Shown: positions 10,983 to 22,495, counted from the first letter of the stretch. The stretch is DNA of 64,000 nt from Heterocephalus glaber (GCF_000247695.1 NW_004624743.1:1278113-1342112); one strand, 5' to 3'. Notes: generated from the letters alone by a model not told the origin. Program-made: numbers and translations.

Positions 10983-12060
10983 AGTGCCACCAGCAAACTC
11001 CCCGTCATTCTCTGCAGAAGGAGGGCAGCACCATGTGTTTCCAGCACGAGTGTGTGCTAGTTCAGCCAGTGCGCCATCAGAAAGGTTCCTGAGCCACGCG
11101 CCTCGGAACACGTGAGGGAGACACAGATGAGCAAAGACGCAGGACCAGAAGAGAGAGAGGGACGCCGAAGCACCACGTTTGCACAAGCAGAAAGCTGGGG
11201 GATGCAGTGCCAGCCCCGCTCCCAAGCCCCGGTTCCAGTCCCCGGTGCCAAGGTCTCCTTCTGCAGCTGCGTGCTGCGAACTCCAGTGGGGACGGGGTCC
11301 AGGGCCACTACCACACGCAGGGAGCCAGGCCACGCGGGCGGGCGGGCGACAGGGCCGGGGGCTCTGAGTCATTCTGGACGTGAGTTATGACCCGCAAGGG
11401 GCTGGAAATCACGCTGAAGGGTTGTTTTTTAAACATTTCCATCAATGGCACACCGCCACGAGTCCCCTCCAGCCCTCCCCTGGCTTCAAACACTCATCCC
11501 GTCGCCTTTCCCTCTGGAGTCCTCGACACATGGACGCCCTGTGACCACGCCACAGTGTATACAGGCCGCAATCTGTGTTGAGAAGCCACCGCCCGGCCGC
11601 ATCCACACCAGGCCCATGCAAGGTGTAATCAGAGCTCTGTAAATATTGAGCCCATGATTACGGGAAAAGATGAGTCAATGTCTAAGCACGATGGTCACCA
11701 GTCCCCAAAATGCAAGCGCTGCCGGGCTTGAGGCCCAAATGAGCACCCCCAAGGACGGAGCTTTGAAAAGATTAACACAAGTGAGAAACAGACCGGAACA
11801 TGACAGTCATCTCGCCAAGACACTTCATTGGGAAAGAACGGCACTTGCTCCAAGGGTTCTTCCTTTCACCGCGTGCAGAAGCTCACCAAGCCCATCGCAG
11901 ACCTACTTACTGTGAGGGCTATGACCCTGACCAGGACACTTAGAAGACAACGGCTTTCGGTCTTCGTTACATCTCGCTAGGCAAATGTTACACTAGCACA
12001 GGAACAAAAGGAAAACTAAGTTATACTCCACCAAAAATAAACCATACCATCAAAAAAAGT
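10983..12060. other. intronic, mostly no element recognised
   Basis: GC-rich to 11.6 kb, then A/T-richer. From about 11.99 kb it may already be part of the L1 that continues past the SINE at 12.06 kb. Confidence 0.4.
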
Positions 12061-12062
12061 AC

Positions 12063-12205
12063 AGACAGAGTAGTGGCACAAGCCTATAATCCTAGCCACT
12101 AGAATCCCCAGCTCAAGACTAGCCTGGGCAACTTAAAGAGAATGTGTCTCAAAATGTTAAAAGGGAACTGGGGCGTGAGTTCAATCAATAGGAACCAAAA
12201 AAAAC
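12063..12205 (+). repeat. B1-ID composite SINE, diverged
   Basis: 'agtggcacaagcctataatc', 'agctcaagactagcctgggc', 'aatgtgtctcaaaa', then an eroded ID part ending 'gttcaatcaataggaacc' and poly-A. Confidence 0.75.
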
Positions 12206-13030
12206 GTGAAGACAACTCACAGAACAAGAGAAAATATTTGTAAGTCATCCACTTTGTGAAGGGTATATGTGGAATCCAAAATACATGAAAGACTTTTTTT
12301 TTTTGTACTGGGGATTGAACTCGGGTCCTTGCGCTTGCGCAGCAGGTGGCGAAACCACTGAGCTAAATCCCCAGCCCCATAAAGGACTTTTAAAACTCAA
12401 TAATATAAAGACAAATAACCCAATTGAGAAATGGGCAAAAGATACAAATAGACATTCTACAAAGAAGAGGGGCAGACAGCCAATCAACTCAGGAAAAGAT
12501 GCTGAACCTCAACCTCATGGGTCCCTAGGAAAATGCAAATCCAAATGAAAATGAGGCCACTTCAAGCCCACCAGGACGGCTGGTGAAAAAAGGCCAGACA
12601 GGAGCTCCCGTGAGACTGCGGAGACATCGGACCCATCGGGCCCTGCCACTGGGGGCGGAAAATGCAGCAGCCCCTTTAGAAAACATGGTGGTTCCCAAGG
12701 TTAGCGGCTCTATGATTCCGAAATGCCATACCTAAGTACAGATAGACGGACGGTCGGACGGACAGACAGCTAGATCGATCCCAGAAAAAAGGAAACTCGA
12801 ATCGACACAAAAACCTGCACACAGATCCTGACAGCAGCCTTATTTAAAGCAATCAAAAGTGGAAACAACCAAAACACTGGTGAATGCCTCCATGGTTAGT
12901 AAAACACAGTACATTCACGGGGAGGAACAGAGAACTTCACAGCTATGAATACACAAGGCCACTGGCTTGTGCGTTTCCAGTGCGTGGGCTGCCTGGAATG
13001 TGAACTGTGTCTCAATACAACATTCTAAAA
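12206..13030 (+). mobile_element. L1 3' part (ORF2 C-terminus and 3' UTR), degenerate
   Basis: Typical L1 ORF2-end wording in order: 'gacaactcacagaacaagag', 'aaaatatttgtaag', 'aattgagaaatgggcaaaag', 'gacattctacaaagaagagg', 'gaaaatgcaaatccaaatga', 'gcagcccctttagaaaacat', 'agtggaaacaaccaaaacac'. It carries several stops and frameshifts and is interrupted by an antisense ID at 12293-12378. A short (GGAC)-like run sits at about 12,745-12,770. Confidence 0.8.
12293..12378 (-). repeat. ID SINE antisense, inserted in L1
   Basis: Poly-T, then gtactggggattgaactcgg, gcgcttgcgcagcaggtggc and gagctaaatccccagcccc. Flanks ATGAAAGAC / ATAAAGGAC look like a diverged target duplication. Confidence 0.92.
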
Positions 13031-13205
13031 ATTACTATGGAGAATTTTTAATTAAAAATCTAATAGAACCCTTTTAAGATAGATAAAGAATAAGATAAAA
13101 GCCTTCAGATCATAACCTCTAAATTGCTGGGTTGAGCATCTCTGCTCAGTGAAGAAGTAAAAGCTTGGGCATTTCTCCAGTTTCACTTTAGAATGAAGAG
13201 AAAAG

Positions 13206-13292
13206 GGCCCCGGATATAGCTCAGTGGTTCCGCCGCCTGCCTCAAAAGCGCAAGGTCCTGAGTTCAATCCCTGGTACCAAAAAAAAAAAAAA
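13206..13292 (+). repeat. ID SINE with 13-bp target duplication
   Basis: ggatatagctcagtggttcc ... gagttcaatccctggtacc plus poly-A. Exact flanking repeats AATGAAGAGAAAA at both ends show a fairly recent insertion. Confidence 0.95.
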
Positions 13293-14380
13293 CAATGAAG
13301 AGAAAACAGGGGTTGTTGAGCACTGGCTAATTCAAACAGGAATAAAGTGCCTGGGGGCAAATCCCAGGGCTGCAGGAGCGGAAGAGCTTCAGGAGTTCCT
13401 CTAGTTATGTGTGCTGTGAAGAGCCGTGTGAGGTTTACACAGAGCATCTTACAGCCCTCTCCACACTGTGTTTTGATGCTCCATGTTCTTGCAAGACTGC
13501 ACCCTGGAAGCGGCTCCCCGAGCCCCAGAGCGCCTGTTTCTCACCTGGACCCGAGGCCGCCTGTGAAGGCTGCTCCCTGCAACCCCGAGGCAGGCCGGCG
13601 AGCTGACACAGACGACCGATGCCGCCGTCCTCTAGGCACCTCTTCCCCCTAGCACCAGTCGCCTCTACTTCCAAGGGAAATCTGATTCCACAGGTAAGCT
13701 GCGGACAGGCGGGGACGAAGCACCACCCGTGCACACAAGCTGGGCAGAGCAGCAATATCTAAAGCAAAGGCGAGGGAAACCTGCTGCCTGTAAACCCACT
13801 TCCCAAACACGTCACCCCCCACACTTGGCGCTGCCACGGCCTTGGGGCAGAGGTGACAGCGGACTGCAGGCCACACTGGCACGAGCCATTCCGGCACGCC
13901 AGGGCACCATGCGTTTGCTCGGCTGAACTCAGCTTTGGAGTTTTAAAGACATAACCAGCACTGGCTCCCAATAAATCCAACGCACAGAGCAGACGGAAAG
14001 CAAATGCTCCCATCCCTGCCCCGAGCGGCAGAGCACCCCAGTCCCGGTGGGCGCACACGCACGCACACGTCCGTCACGTGCTGGGCCTTGAACTCCCGTC
14101 TAACACCCCTCCATGACCCATCCCTGCTGCCTCTCCCTCTGCACACACAAATTCACCACACTTTCCTGTCGTAATAAAACAGCAACATCAAACTCACCGC
14201 CTTAGCCACGCTTAGCTCAGAATTGTCAGGTTAAATATATTCGCCCTTATGCAACGAGATCATTGGAACTTTCGTGCAACACAGAAACACCACACCTACG
14301 ACACACTAGTTCTCTTTCTCACCTGCCCAGCCCTTGGTAACCCCTTCTTGATGTCTTTATTTTGGTGATGTCAGCTACTT
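13293..14380. other. intronic, no element recognised
   Basis: GC-rich at the left, A/T-richer at the right. No exon, RNA gene or family-assignable repeat. Confidence 0.45.
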
Positions 14381-14735
14381 CTTGTGACCCTGTATGAATC
14401 ATGCACTGTCTGTGTTTTTATAACTAGCTTGTAATTAGCATGATGTCCTTGAGAGGTTCATCCACATTGTGGCATGTGACTGGTTTTCCGTCTTTTTTAA
14501 AGCTGTATAATACTCCCTTGTTAGCATCATTTTTACTGGCAATCTAGTACTCGTCCTGCAGCAGCGAGTTACCTTCTTATGTCAGTCCACCGTCAATAAC
14601 CAAGGTGTTCTCAGCTTACTTCTGATACAAGAAACACAAGTGAAATTGCTAGAGGCGAGAACACAGGCATATTTGTGATTTAAAGGGATTGTACTAATGT
14701 AAGTTTTTCTCCAAAGATGAACAATTATGTACCCA
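14381..14735 (-). mobile_element. L1 3' end relic, antisense
   Basis: 'agcatgatgtccttgagagg', 'ttcatccacattgtggcatg' and 'aaagctgtataatactccc' are the complement of the L1 3' terminal coding/UTR wording found in old mammalian L1s. Confidence 0.65.
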
Positions 14736-14750
14736 CAAAAACGAGTCTTT

Positions 14751-14835
14751 AAGGGCTGGGCTATCGCTCAGGGCTGGAGTATGTGGGAGGGCTTGGGTTT
14801 AATCATCAGCACCAGAAAAACAAAAATTTTAAAAA
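14751..14835 (+). repeat. ID-like SINE
   Basis: 'agggctgggctatcgctcag', 'gggtttaatcatcagcacca', then an A-rich tail. Diverged B box. Confidence 0.7.
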
Positions 14836-15179
14836 ACTGAGTTTATCTATTACTTTGTCAACGCTGGCATTAAACTTCGTAACTCTGCCGTGTGATCAGC
14901 TAATAAACATCCTCATTTGAATTATGTGCCTTAAATTGCAAGGCAGGGTACTACCTGCTTCTCAGAGAAGTTCGTTTTCTTCTACAAATCTATCCCTGTC
15001 TTGCTCATTTTTCTGTCATTTGCCTTCATTATAAATTAAGGGAAGGATATTTCTGTTCTACAAATCATCACGTCCCATTTGTGTTTGGACTATGTTTTGC
15101 TGTGGACAAGCTTCTAACTTTTACATACTCAAATTCCTGCTCCCAGCTGCATGCAGCTATGCTTAGAAAACCTGGGCCC

Positions 15180-15340
15180 TGTCAGACATGGCGGCACAGG
15201 CCTGTTACCCCCAGCACTCGGGAGGCAGAGGCAGGAGGGTCACCCTAAGTTCAAGCCCAGCCTCGACTACAGAGAGTTCAAGGTCAGCCTGAAATGCAGT
15301 GAGACCCATCTCAAAAAGAAAAAGAAAAAGAAAAGAAATC
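15180..15340 (+). repeat. B1 SINE with internal duplication
   Basis: 'gtcagacatggcggcacagg', 'agcactcgggaggcagaggc', duplicated 'agttcaagcccagcct / agttcaaggtcagcct', 'gagacccatctcaaaaag' and an (A4G)n tail. Confidence 0.9.
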
Positions 15341-15439
15341 CTTGGACATTCAGAGAAAGATTATTATTTTAAAAGCTCGCCCGTGAAATATTTTTATGGA
15401 CCCATTTTTAACCAATTGTAATTGTTTAAAATACTGGAT

Positions 15440-15530
15440 CTCTGCTGGAGAGGCCGGGTGAGGAGGTCACCTGGACCTGGGAGTTCGAGACCAGCCAGGG
15501 CAGCATGGTGAGACCCTGCCGCCAGCGGAG
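15440..15530 (+). repeat. old 7SL-derived SINE fragment
   Basis: 'ggtcacctggacctgggagt', 'tcgagaccagccagggcagc', 'atggtgagaccctg' resembles a B1/FLAM-like body lacking its 5' third. Confidence 0.55.
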
Positions 15531-16200
15531 AAAGACCGCACCTGCACATCTGTGAGGTAAAGGCCACACATCAACCTGCAGAAGTCGCGGGTTCGAAGGT
15601 CACAAGGGTGCTGCTGTCCCCAGGGAGGACGGCTCTCCCCACAAGAGCGGCAAACACGCTGGGGCACCGACCCTACCAAGCACAGCCTGGGGGATGCAGT
15701 GGGCAGATTGGAAACTGAAGGACAAGGAGGCTGAGGCAGGGACCGCCCCAGCCCCGGACACGCCATGGAACAGGCACAACAAAAGTGCTGGGGGAGGAGC
15801 TGCGGCCTCTCTTCCTACCAACCGCACAACCAACTGCGACAGCTCGCGCTCAGCGCTGAATCTTAATGCACTGCGGGCCGGTGTCTGAGCGGTGGCCGCT
15901 GCCCCCCATCCCACGTCCGCTTGTGCAGGGAGACGGCTGCTTATCTCCACCTGCTCCAAGTCTCACCAAGGTCAGGCCAGCCTCGGAGGGGAGAGAGGGC
16001 TTCTTCCCCGTGGTCTCAGCTGCCCTCCACCATCTCCAAGTCCTCAGTTTCTCAGGCCCCAGGCCCGCTTTCTTGGGCCCCAGCAAGGAGGAAAAGTGGA
16101 AAGTCCGGCCGGCAGCACTGAGGCCCTCCGCACTTGTCCTCAGGGTCGGGTGCTGCAGCTCCACTGTCCCAGTCTCCAGCCCCAAGCCGCTGCTGGGCGA
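15531..16200. other. intronic, no element recognised
   Basis: GC-rich sequence without an assignable element. The region carries several overlapping chance frames. Confidence 0.45.
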
Positions 16201-16202
16201 CT

Positions 16203-16240
16203 AGCCTGGGCTATACAGCAAGACCCTGCCTCAAATAACC
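16203..16240 (+). repeat. B1 3' fragment
   Basis: 'tagcctgggctatacagcaa', 'gaccctgcctcaaata'. Only the last third of a B1 remains. Confidence 0.65.
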
Positions 16241-16250
16241 AAACAATTGG

Positions 16251-16335
16251 GCCAGGAATCTAGCTCAGTGGTGCGGCCACCTGCCTCGAAAGCGCAAGGT
16301 CCCAAGTTCAGTCCCCAGTACCAAAAAAACCAAAA
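16251..16335 (+). repeat. ID SINE
   Basis: gggccaggaatctagctcag, ggccacctgcctcgaaagcg, agttcagtccccagtacc and poly-A. AAACAAT is found on both sides. Confidence 0.92.
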
Positions 16336-16765
16336 ACAAACAATGAACAAATAAACTATGACGGTGCAAGAAAGCTGGGTACAGTGGTGGGAAGAGCAGG
16401 AGATCCTCCCAGCACAGGCTTCGGGCCAAGGCCCACAAGGAGCCTGCAGGGCAGCTCTGAGCTCACTCCCCTCCCTGAGCAAGGCCCCGAAGCCTCTGGG
16501 GAAAGCTGAGTCCGGGCTTGGACTCTGCTCTGCAAACACTGCTGCTCTGACAGGGCTGACACCCAGGATCCACCGGAGCTGACAGGCAACGAAATTCTGC
16601 CTGCGGAAACACAAGACGGAGACAAAACCGCATGCACTGTGAACCCGGGCACAGCCCTGGGCCCAAACTGGCACCCAGGGCTGTGCCTGAGAGCTGTGAC
16701 TGCCCACACCCCTCCACACGCACACTGCCAGATGCATTTATCCCAGCAATTACGTATTCCCTGAT

Positions 16766-16898
16766 AATTTTTTGTTAGTTTTCTTTGAGACAAGGGCCTC
16801 ATTATGCAGCCAGGCTGGCCTTGAGTTCACAGGAACCCTCCTGCCTCAGCCTCCTCCTGAATGCTAGGGTTACAGGCGTGCATCATTGTGCCTAGCTC
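16766..16898 (-). repeat. B1 SINE, antisense
   Basis: 'tttgagacaagggcctcatt', 'caggctggccttgagttcac', 'cctgcctcagcctcctcctg', 'gggttacaggcgtgcatcat'. Confidence 0.9.
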
Positions 16899-16974
16899 AC
16901 TGTGCTTCTTAACAACTGAACGCCTATAAGACCGTAAAGGCATTTTACTGGCGTTTTTCAGCAATGCTGAGGAG

Positions 16975-17022
16975 TCGCGGCAGGGCCTCACACACTCTAG
17001 GCAGGCATCCTTCCGCTGAGCT
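16975..17022 (-). repeat. ID relic, antisense
   Basis: 'cagggcctcacacactctag', 'gcaggcatccttccgctgag' is the complement of an ID core; both ends are lost. Confidence 0.5.
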
Positions 17023-17560
17023 CCTGTTTCGTGCATTTCCGACGCTGCTTTTGCACCCTGCCCTTGCTGAGCCCTTGCCATGAGACCGGGCTTTTTGGGT
17101 CCAGCGCTCCCCGTCCTGGTCACCTCCGGAAGGCAGAGGTCACGCCAGGCTCCCCGCCCACCCCCGTGTAGCTGCAGCAAGAGGTGCTGTCCACAGCAGC
17201 CTCCCCCTAATGCACTCAAGGTCTAAAGGGAAACAGCGAGTCTGCGACTCGTTACAGTGATATAGGCGTTAAATGCTTCTCGAGACTTCACGTGATTCGT
17301 AACAATATTCAATATCATGCGAAATTAACTCAGGATATGAAACAGAACCAGCGTGTGGTTTGGTTTAACACTAGAATGAAAACAGCCAAGTCCTAGTGGG
17401 GCTCAGACTCTGGGAGGGCAAGGGGGGTTTATTTTCTCCTTTACACTTTTATTCCCAACATTTTCAGGGTAACTAAGAATAGCGAATTTTACAAAGCTTA
17501 AAGTACTGCTTTAGTTAGTTTTCGTGTAGTGTAGCTGATGATCTCAAGGGTGAGTCGGTG
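17023..17560. other. intronic, no element recognised
   Basis: Nothing assignable to a gene or repeat family. Confidence 0.45.
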
Positions 17561-17619
17561 CCCAGTCGGCTCTGCCCTCCAGGGTGGACCTCCCCTCCGC
17601 AGGGGCCACGCTCCTGACC

Positions 17620-17860
17620 ACTGTCCCGCCCAAGGCACTTCACACGGGGCAGAAAGGGGCTAGAGGGCACCAAGAGCACTTCCCCTCTGTCCTTGCTCTT
17701 TCTCTTTTTTATTTCTACGATGTCGCCCTAGGAACCACTGCACCCTTCTGCTGTCCTGGCCTCAGAGCCAGCCTGCCACTGACTGAACCTCCTGAGGCAG
17801 GAGCCAGGCGAAAGCCCTCCTGCTTTAAGCTGTGAGTGTGAGTGTGCAGCAATGGAAAGA
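17620..17860 (+). mobile_element. MaLR-type LTR 3' part
   Basis: 'cctcagagccagcctgccac', 'tgactgaacctcctgaggca', 'cctcctgctttaagctgtga', 'gatgactgatata' parallels the better-preserved LTR at 45,420-45,817. Confidence 0.6.
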
Positions 17861-17865
17861 TGACT

Positions 17866-18035
17866 GATATACGCCTGTAACCCTAGCTACTCAGGAGGCT
17901 GACGCAGGAAGATCACAAATTCAAGGCCAGCCTGGGCTACTGGGTGAGACACTGTCTCAAAAATTTAAAAAAAGCAGTGGGAGTGGATTTCAGTACAAGG
18001 CTCTGGGTTCAATCCCCAGTACCACAAATAACAAA
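17866..18035 (+). repeat. B1-ID composite SINE
   Basis: B1 part 'acgcctgtaaccctagctac ... ctgggctactgggtgagaca', linker, then an ID part with 'tctgggttcaatccccagta' and 'ccacaaataac'. Confidence 0.85.
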
Positions 18036-18362
18036 AATACTAACATTTCACAACGGACAGGAGGAGAGGAGGGGCCAGGGGAACAAAGCTACAATTAGAC
18101 AAGAAGGCAGAGTCAGGCCTGGCATTTTCCTGCATAGCTGGACAGCTGCAGTTAGCAATATTACAGATTTCAAAACAGGCAGAAGGAGGGTTTCGAGAGT
18201 TCCCACACTGCCGGCAGGGATGGATGCCCGAGGGGCAGGTTCGCTAATTCTTCTGACTTGGCCATTATTACCAATTAGAAATAAAGCAAAACTGAAAAAA
18301 AATTCAGCAGACGTAAACAGACAAAAAGGCAAGGTGTTGAAGGAGAAGGAAGAAAAGAAAAT

Positions 18363-18460
18363 GGGGGGGGGGGGGCAGGCATGGCGCCTTGAGCCTGTAT
18401 TCCCAGCACTCTGGGAGGCTGAGACAGGAGCGTCTCAAGATCAAGCCTGCCTAGGAAACC
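18363..18460 (+). repeat. (G)13 run and B1 fragment
   Basis: Thirteen Gs at 18363-18375, then 'caggcatggcgccttgagcc', 'tcccagcactctgggaggct', 'gagacaggag' and a decayed 3' half. Confidence 0.8.
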
Positions 18461-18500
18461 TGCTCACTTTCCCAGCGTTCACACGTCACAGAATCTAGAG

Positions 18501-19739
18501 TATTTTTTTTCTTTGTTTGAGACCGGTGTGGTCTCACCTTCCTGGGTGAAGGGCTCTTCCTCCCTCAGTGGGTGCACATCGCTGCTGAGGAGCAATTACA
18601 CTCAGCGCCCTGCCCCTTGTCCACACCCAGAGCTGCTTTCCTTCCAGGCAAAGACACCCATCTCCTCCCTGGCTTTGGCAGCCAGCGGGATCTGCCCTGG
18701 TCCTGATCTTCGGCCAGCCACCCTTGGGTGGGGCCCAGGCTGCCCTCTGGCACCCACCTGACCTACACCAGGCTCCCCGCTCAGTGGAGCCCTGGACCCC
18801 ATTCCTGGGGAGCAGGGTGGGGCCCTTGCCAACTGCCACAACTGTCCCTGCCAAGGGACCCCAGCCTTGGCCTCGCTTCTGGGGAGCACAGGCCCGGAGC
18901 GGATGACAAACCCCATGGGGCTGTAAGGGAATCCTGCCGGGGTGAGGCGCAGGGCTGGGAACCCGACTTCAGTCTGAGGCCCCCACGCACTACACTGGCC
19001 CCCGTTACAGACTCTGAACTATCCCGCTCTGTGCACCCAGGGCCTGGGGACGGAGTTAGCTTTCAGAGAAAAATAAAAACAGCCAATGAAATAGGTCAGC
19101 AATGTCCCGAGCCTCCGGGCTCGCCAGGCCCCTAGGAGTCCTGATGGAGAAAGGGTCTGGACAGCTTTCAACTGGTTACAGAGCTGCCTCTGCTGCAGAG
19201 AGAACAGCATGGATGAGCAAGGGCTGGGGGCCCTCGGATCCCCCGCCTGAGGGGCCACCAGCCCTCCTGACATCCCAGGCTCCGGGCAGGGCAGGAGAGA
19301 GCCCCACACAGGCCCGGGCCGGCTGATTCAGAGAGCAGCTGGCTGGCTTATGAGAGCGAAGTTCAAGCAAGCAAAGGCTGAGCCCCTTCTCCTCTCCTTG
19401 TCTTCGGGCTGTGCGTGTTTTTCCTGCTTCTGTTTTGACTACATGGCTTCCACGCAGAGGAGAAACTGCTGCGTAGCCGCTGCGTGCCATAACCTCACTT
19501 CCAACAGTCTTTCGAAACTTATTCTGTGATTAAACTAAGTTTTTCTGTAACAGCTGCTTTCCTAAAACATCAGCAACTTTCATCTCCCAAGGCAAACTAC
19601 ACAAAAAAAGCCAAAACCAGGACCCAACTGCCTTTTAAATTCAAGCAGATGTTTTATATAATCAAACAAGCCACTATTTGAGTCTCGTACAACACTCACT
19701 CCCAACATCATATTCTAAATCTGTTGAAATATCATTAAT
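18501..19739. other. intronic, no element recognised
   Basis: GC-rich to 19.5 kb. Chance frames on both strands; no exon or repeat assignable. Confidence 0.45.
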
Positions 19740-19915
19740 AGCAGGACACAGCGGTGCACACCTGTCATCTCAGCACTCAGGAGGCTGAGGCAGGAGGATC
19801 ACTGTGGAACTGCAGGCCAGCCTGGGCTACATAGTGAGTTCTAAGCCAGCTCAAGCTACATAGTGAATCCATATCTCAAAAAAACCAAAAAATACATAAA
19901 TAAATAAAACTAAAA
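19740..19915 (+). repeat. B1 SINE with internal duplication
   Basis: 'gcaggacacagcggtgcaca', 'cagcactcaggaggctgagg', two 'gccagc.t...ctacatagtga' units, and an A-rich (ATAA) tail. Confidence 0.9.
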
Positions 19916-20236
19916 ATGAAATATGATTAATATACAAGCAAGAAGATAAAGGAAATGTTTTTAAATGTGTTTAGCCAGAGTTAGAGAGGTCCATGTCTGA
20001 CTGCCGGGGAGCCCAGTATGTGGGCATGATCGCAGCAGTCTGGATTAGTGACTTGATCAATAGGGAACTCTCTCATGCAATCACAAGCTGAAACTCAAGG
20101 CCCTGCAGAAGTGACGGAAATTCACCCACAATCGCGCTTGACACAGGACACTATGAAAACACAGGGTGGTGATGCGCTAAGCTGGTATCATAGCCTTCAG
20201 GAAATACCAAGAACAGCTCGGCCAAGGAACAGACAG

Positions 20237-20333
20237 GCCCAAGAGCTTGGTGGCGCACGCTTGTCGTCCTAGCGTTTGGGAGGACTGCTGTGAGTTCATG
20301 GCCAGCGGAGACTACTAAGACCCTGTCTCAAAA
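20237..20333 (+). repeat. B1 SINE, shortened
   Basis: 'gcttggtggcgcacgcttgt', 'gagttcatggccagcggaga', 'agaccctgtctcaaaa'. The central 'gaggcaggagg' part is reduced. Confidence 0.8.
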
Positions 20334-20337
20334 CACA

Positions 20338-20393
<56 letters not shown>

Positions 20394-20410
20394 TAGATAA
20401 ATAAATAAAT
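20334..20410. repeat. (CA)n then (ATAG/ATAA)n microsatellite
   Basis: About 27 near-perfect CA units follow directly on the B1 A-tail, and then agatagataaataaataaat. This is the longest pure CA tract in the window and a likely polymorphic site. Confidence 0.97.
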
Positions 20411-21359
20411 GAGGGATGAAAAGGAATTGCATCCTCCAACAGCCAGTCCTGCACACAGCTGGGCTCATGCGAGGACTTTCTTTTTAGGACTAAATTATCA
20501 GAGATGAACCAGCCCACACTGCTCTGAAATACAGGTAGATGATGCCATAAGCACTCCTCTGCCTCAGGCTTCTGAGAGGAACTGCGTTAAAATCACCGAA
20601 AGAGTGACACGCCGCATTTCCAGGCCTCCCCGCCGCCCCTGTGGGAGCGCAGCATGTGTGGGAGCTGAGCCCAGAGCTCGGGAGGGAGGGGAAGGTGCAG
20701 ATCCCCTTTGATCCCAACAGCCGTGCAGAGGAGGGTGAGCTCACGGGTCACAGGCAGGGCGGGCTCCTTGGCAACCCCAACCGGCCACCCTTGGAGACTG
20801 CCGGCCACCCTGCTGTGATCGCTCGGGTCAGCCCATGGGTCCAGGTCAGAGGGTGCCAGCCGGGGTCAGCAGGGACAGCAAGGAGACGTGCATTTTGCCC
20901 ACATCTGGACAGAAAAACCACAAGTGCCCCCGAGCAGGGATGAGAAGACAGCCCTGTGCAGATGGTCTCTGTGGGTAACTGTGAAGATAAAGATCGAAGA
21001 AAGAACTGAGAGTGATTCACATGCATTAGCAATGACAGCATCTATAACCGGCTAGATGGCCATTTTTCTCACCATATTTTGCCTTCTGGGAGGAGAAACA
21101 CATTCAGACCTCTGCACACCTCAGCCATAAACACCCACAGTGGAAAGTAGGCGCCACCGGAGTCTGAAATCAAACTCAGAGCACACTTGCGGCTGCCAAC
21201 CATCAGCCCAGGCACACGGCAAACCTACAGTCACCCCAGTCAGCAGGGACAGTGCCAACGTCACACTGCAACACAGTCCCGATTTTGCAAAGCTAAGTCA
21301 CAGATTACACAGAGGGGCCTGGATCTGACACATGAACACTCGGTCCTCAGGGTCAGAAA
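20411..21359. other. intronic, no element recognised
   Basis: Nothing assignable to a gene or repeat family. Confidence 0.45.
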
Positions 21360-21425
21360 CGCGGCTCTGCGGCAGGGCACTTGCCTCGCACACGCCAGGC
21401 CGAGTTCCATCCCAGGACTGCAAAC
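21360..21425 (+). repeat. ID relic
   Basis: 'gcggctctgcggcagggcac', 'ttgcctcgcacacgccaggc', 'cgagttccatcccaggactg' is a recognisable ID body with a lost A box. Confidence 0.6.
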
Positions 21426-21426
21426 A

Positions 21427-21513
21427 TGGGGGGGAAGAGAGAGAGGAGAGGCAAAGAGAGAGAGGAGAGGCAGAGAGAGAGAGAGACAGACAGAGAGACA
21501 GAGAGGGAGAGAG
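21427..21513. repeat. GA-rich polypurine tract
   Basis: About 87 bases of GAGAG/GGAGAG repeats broken only by a few Cs. It sits where an ID poly-A tail would be. Confidence 0.92.
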
Positions 21514-21980
21514 CATGCTCCCCCTGGGCTGCATGTGTGGTTTCTCCTCTGGGCTTCACAAATACCCCACGAGGTTGAGAAGAGCATCCGTACTGGAAGA
21601 AGTGAGCTTCTGTGGGCAGATTCCTTCCAAGGCCGTGGTGAGGGCCGGGCGCGGTAGTGGCCCGGTGGCAGGCATGCCAGGAGCTCTGAGCGGTCTCCGT
21701 CACTGACCTGAGCCACCCTAGAGCAGCGGAGAGGGAGGAAGCTGAAGGGCTTGGCTCAGCCTCAGGCTGTGCTCTGCAGGAGGAGGAGGACTCGGGGCCG
21801 GGACAGGATTCCAGGGCCCTGCTGCCAAGGAGCCCTGCAGACCCATCTGGGCACGGCTCCGGGAGGGCCTCGGACGAGAGAAAGGCCACTGCCGGCCAAA
21901 GGTTCTCGAGAAGGGCCCTGCATGTAAAGAAGGAGGGACACTGCGGGGCAGCAGCATCATGTGTGCAACTTACTTTCTAA
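21514..21980. other. intronic, no element recognised
   Basis: GC-rich, nothing assignable. Confidence 0.45.
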
Positions 21981-22096
21981 ACAAGTTTCTTTTTTTATTG
22001 GTTTTTGGAGACAGTGTCTCACTACATAGTTCAGGCTGGCCTTAAACTCAGTGACTATCCTGCCTCAGCCTCCAGTGCACCACCACACCCAGCTTA
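21981..22096 (-). repeat. B1 SINE, antisense
   Basis: 'ttggagacagtgtctcacta', 'catagttcaggctggcctta', 'cctgcctcagcctccagtgc', 'accaccacacccagctt'. Confidence 0.9.
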
Positions 22097-22329
22097 AACA
22101 AGTGTCCGGGTTCAAGCTTTCACGGGAAGGTGCCTCGCCGCCTCCCCAGGCGCACTGGCTTCACCTGGGGTCTCCCGGAAGCCGTGCTCTCAGGGAAGCT
22201 GTGCAGCCTTCAGCACCTCCCGCTCTGCTCATACTGGAGGTTTGTGAGCCTGCAGAACGTGGGCCACCATGAGGAGAACATGCGAGGCACCTGCTGACTC
22301 TCCAGATCCTGCGTTGGGAGCCTGGACTA

Positions 22330-22495
22330 ACAGCTGGACACGGTGGTGCCGGCTGTAACCTCCCCAGCTTGGGGGCTGAGGCAGGAGGGTGACAAGCCTA
22401 AAGCCAGCCTGGACAATTCGGCACCACCTCCAAAGAGAACAAAGGGCAGAGCAGGTGGCTCGGGGCCGGGCCTCCCTCCCCAGCACCTGATTAGA
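22330..22495 (+). repeat. B1-ID composite SINE
   Basis: 'agctggacacggtggtgccg', 'gggggctgaggcaggagggt', 'aaagccagcctggacaattc', then an ID part 'caggtggctcggggccgggc' and 'ctccccagcacctg'. Confidence 0.7.

Noticed and set aside
20334..20391. Regular short repeats as a possible CRISPR or satellite array
   Set aside because: It is a dinucleotide microsatellite without spacers, in mammalian DNA.
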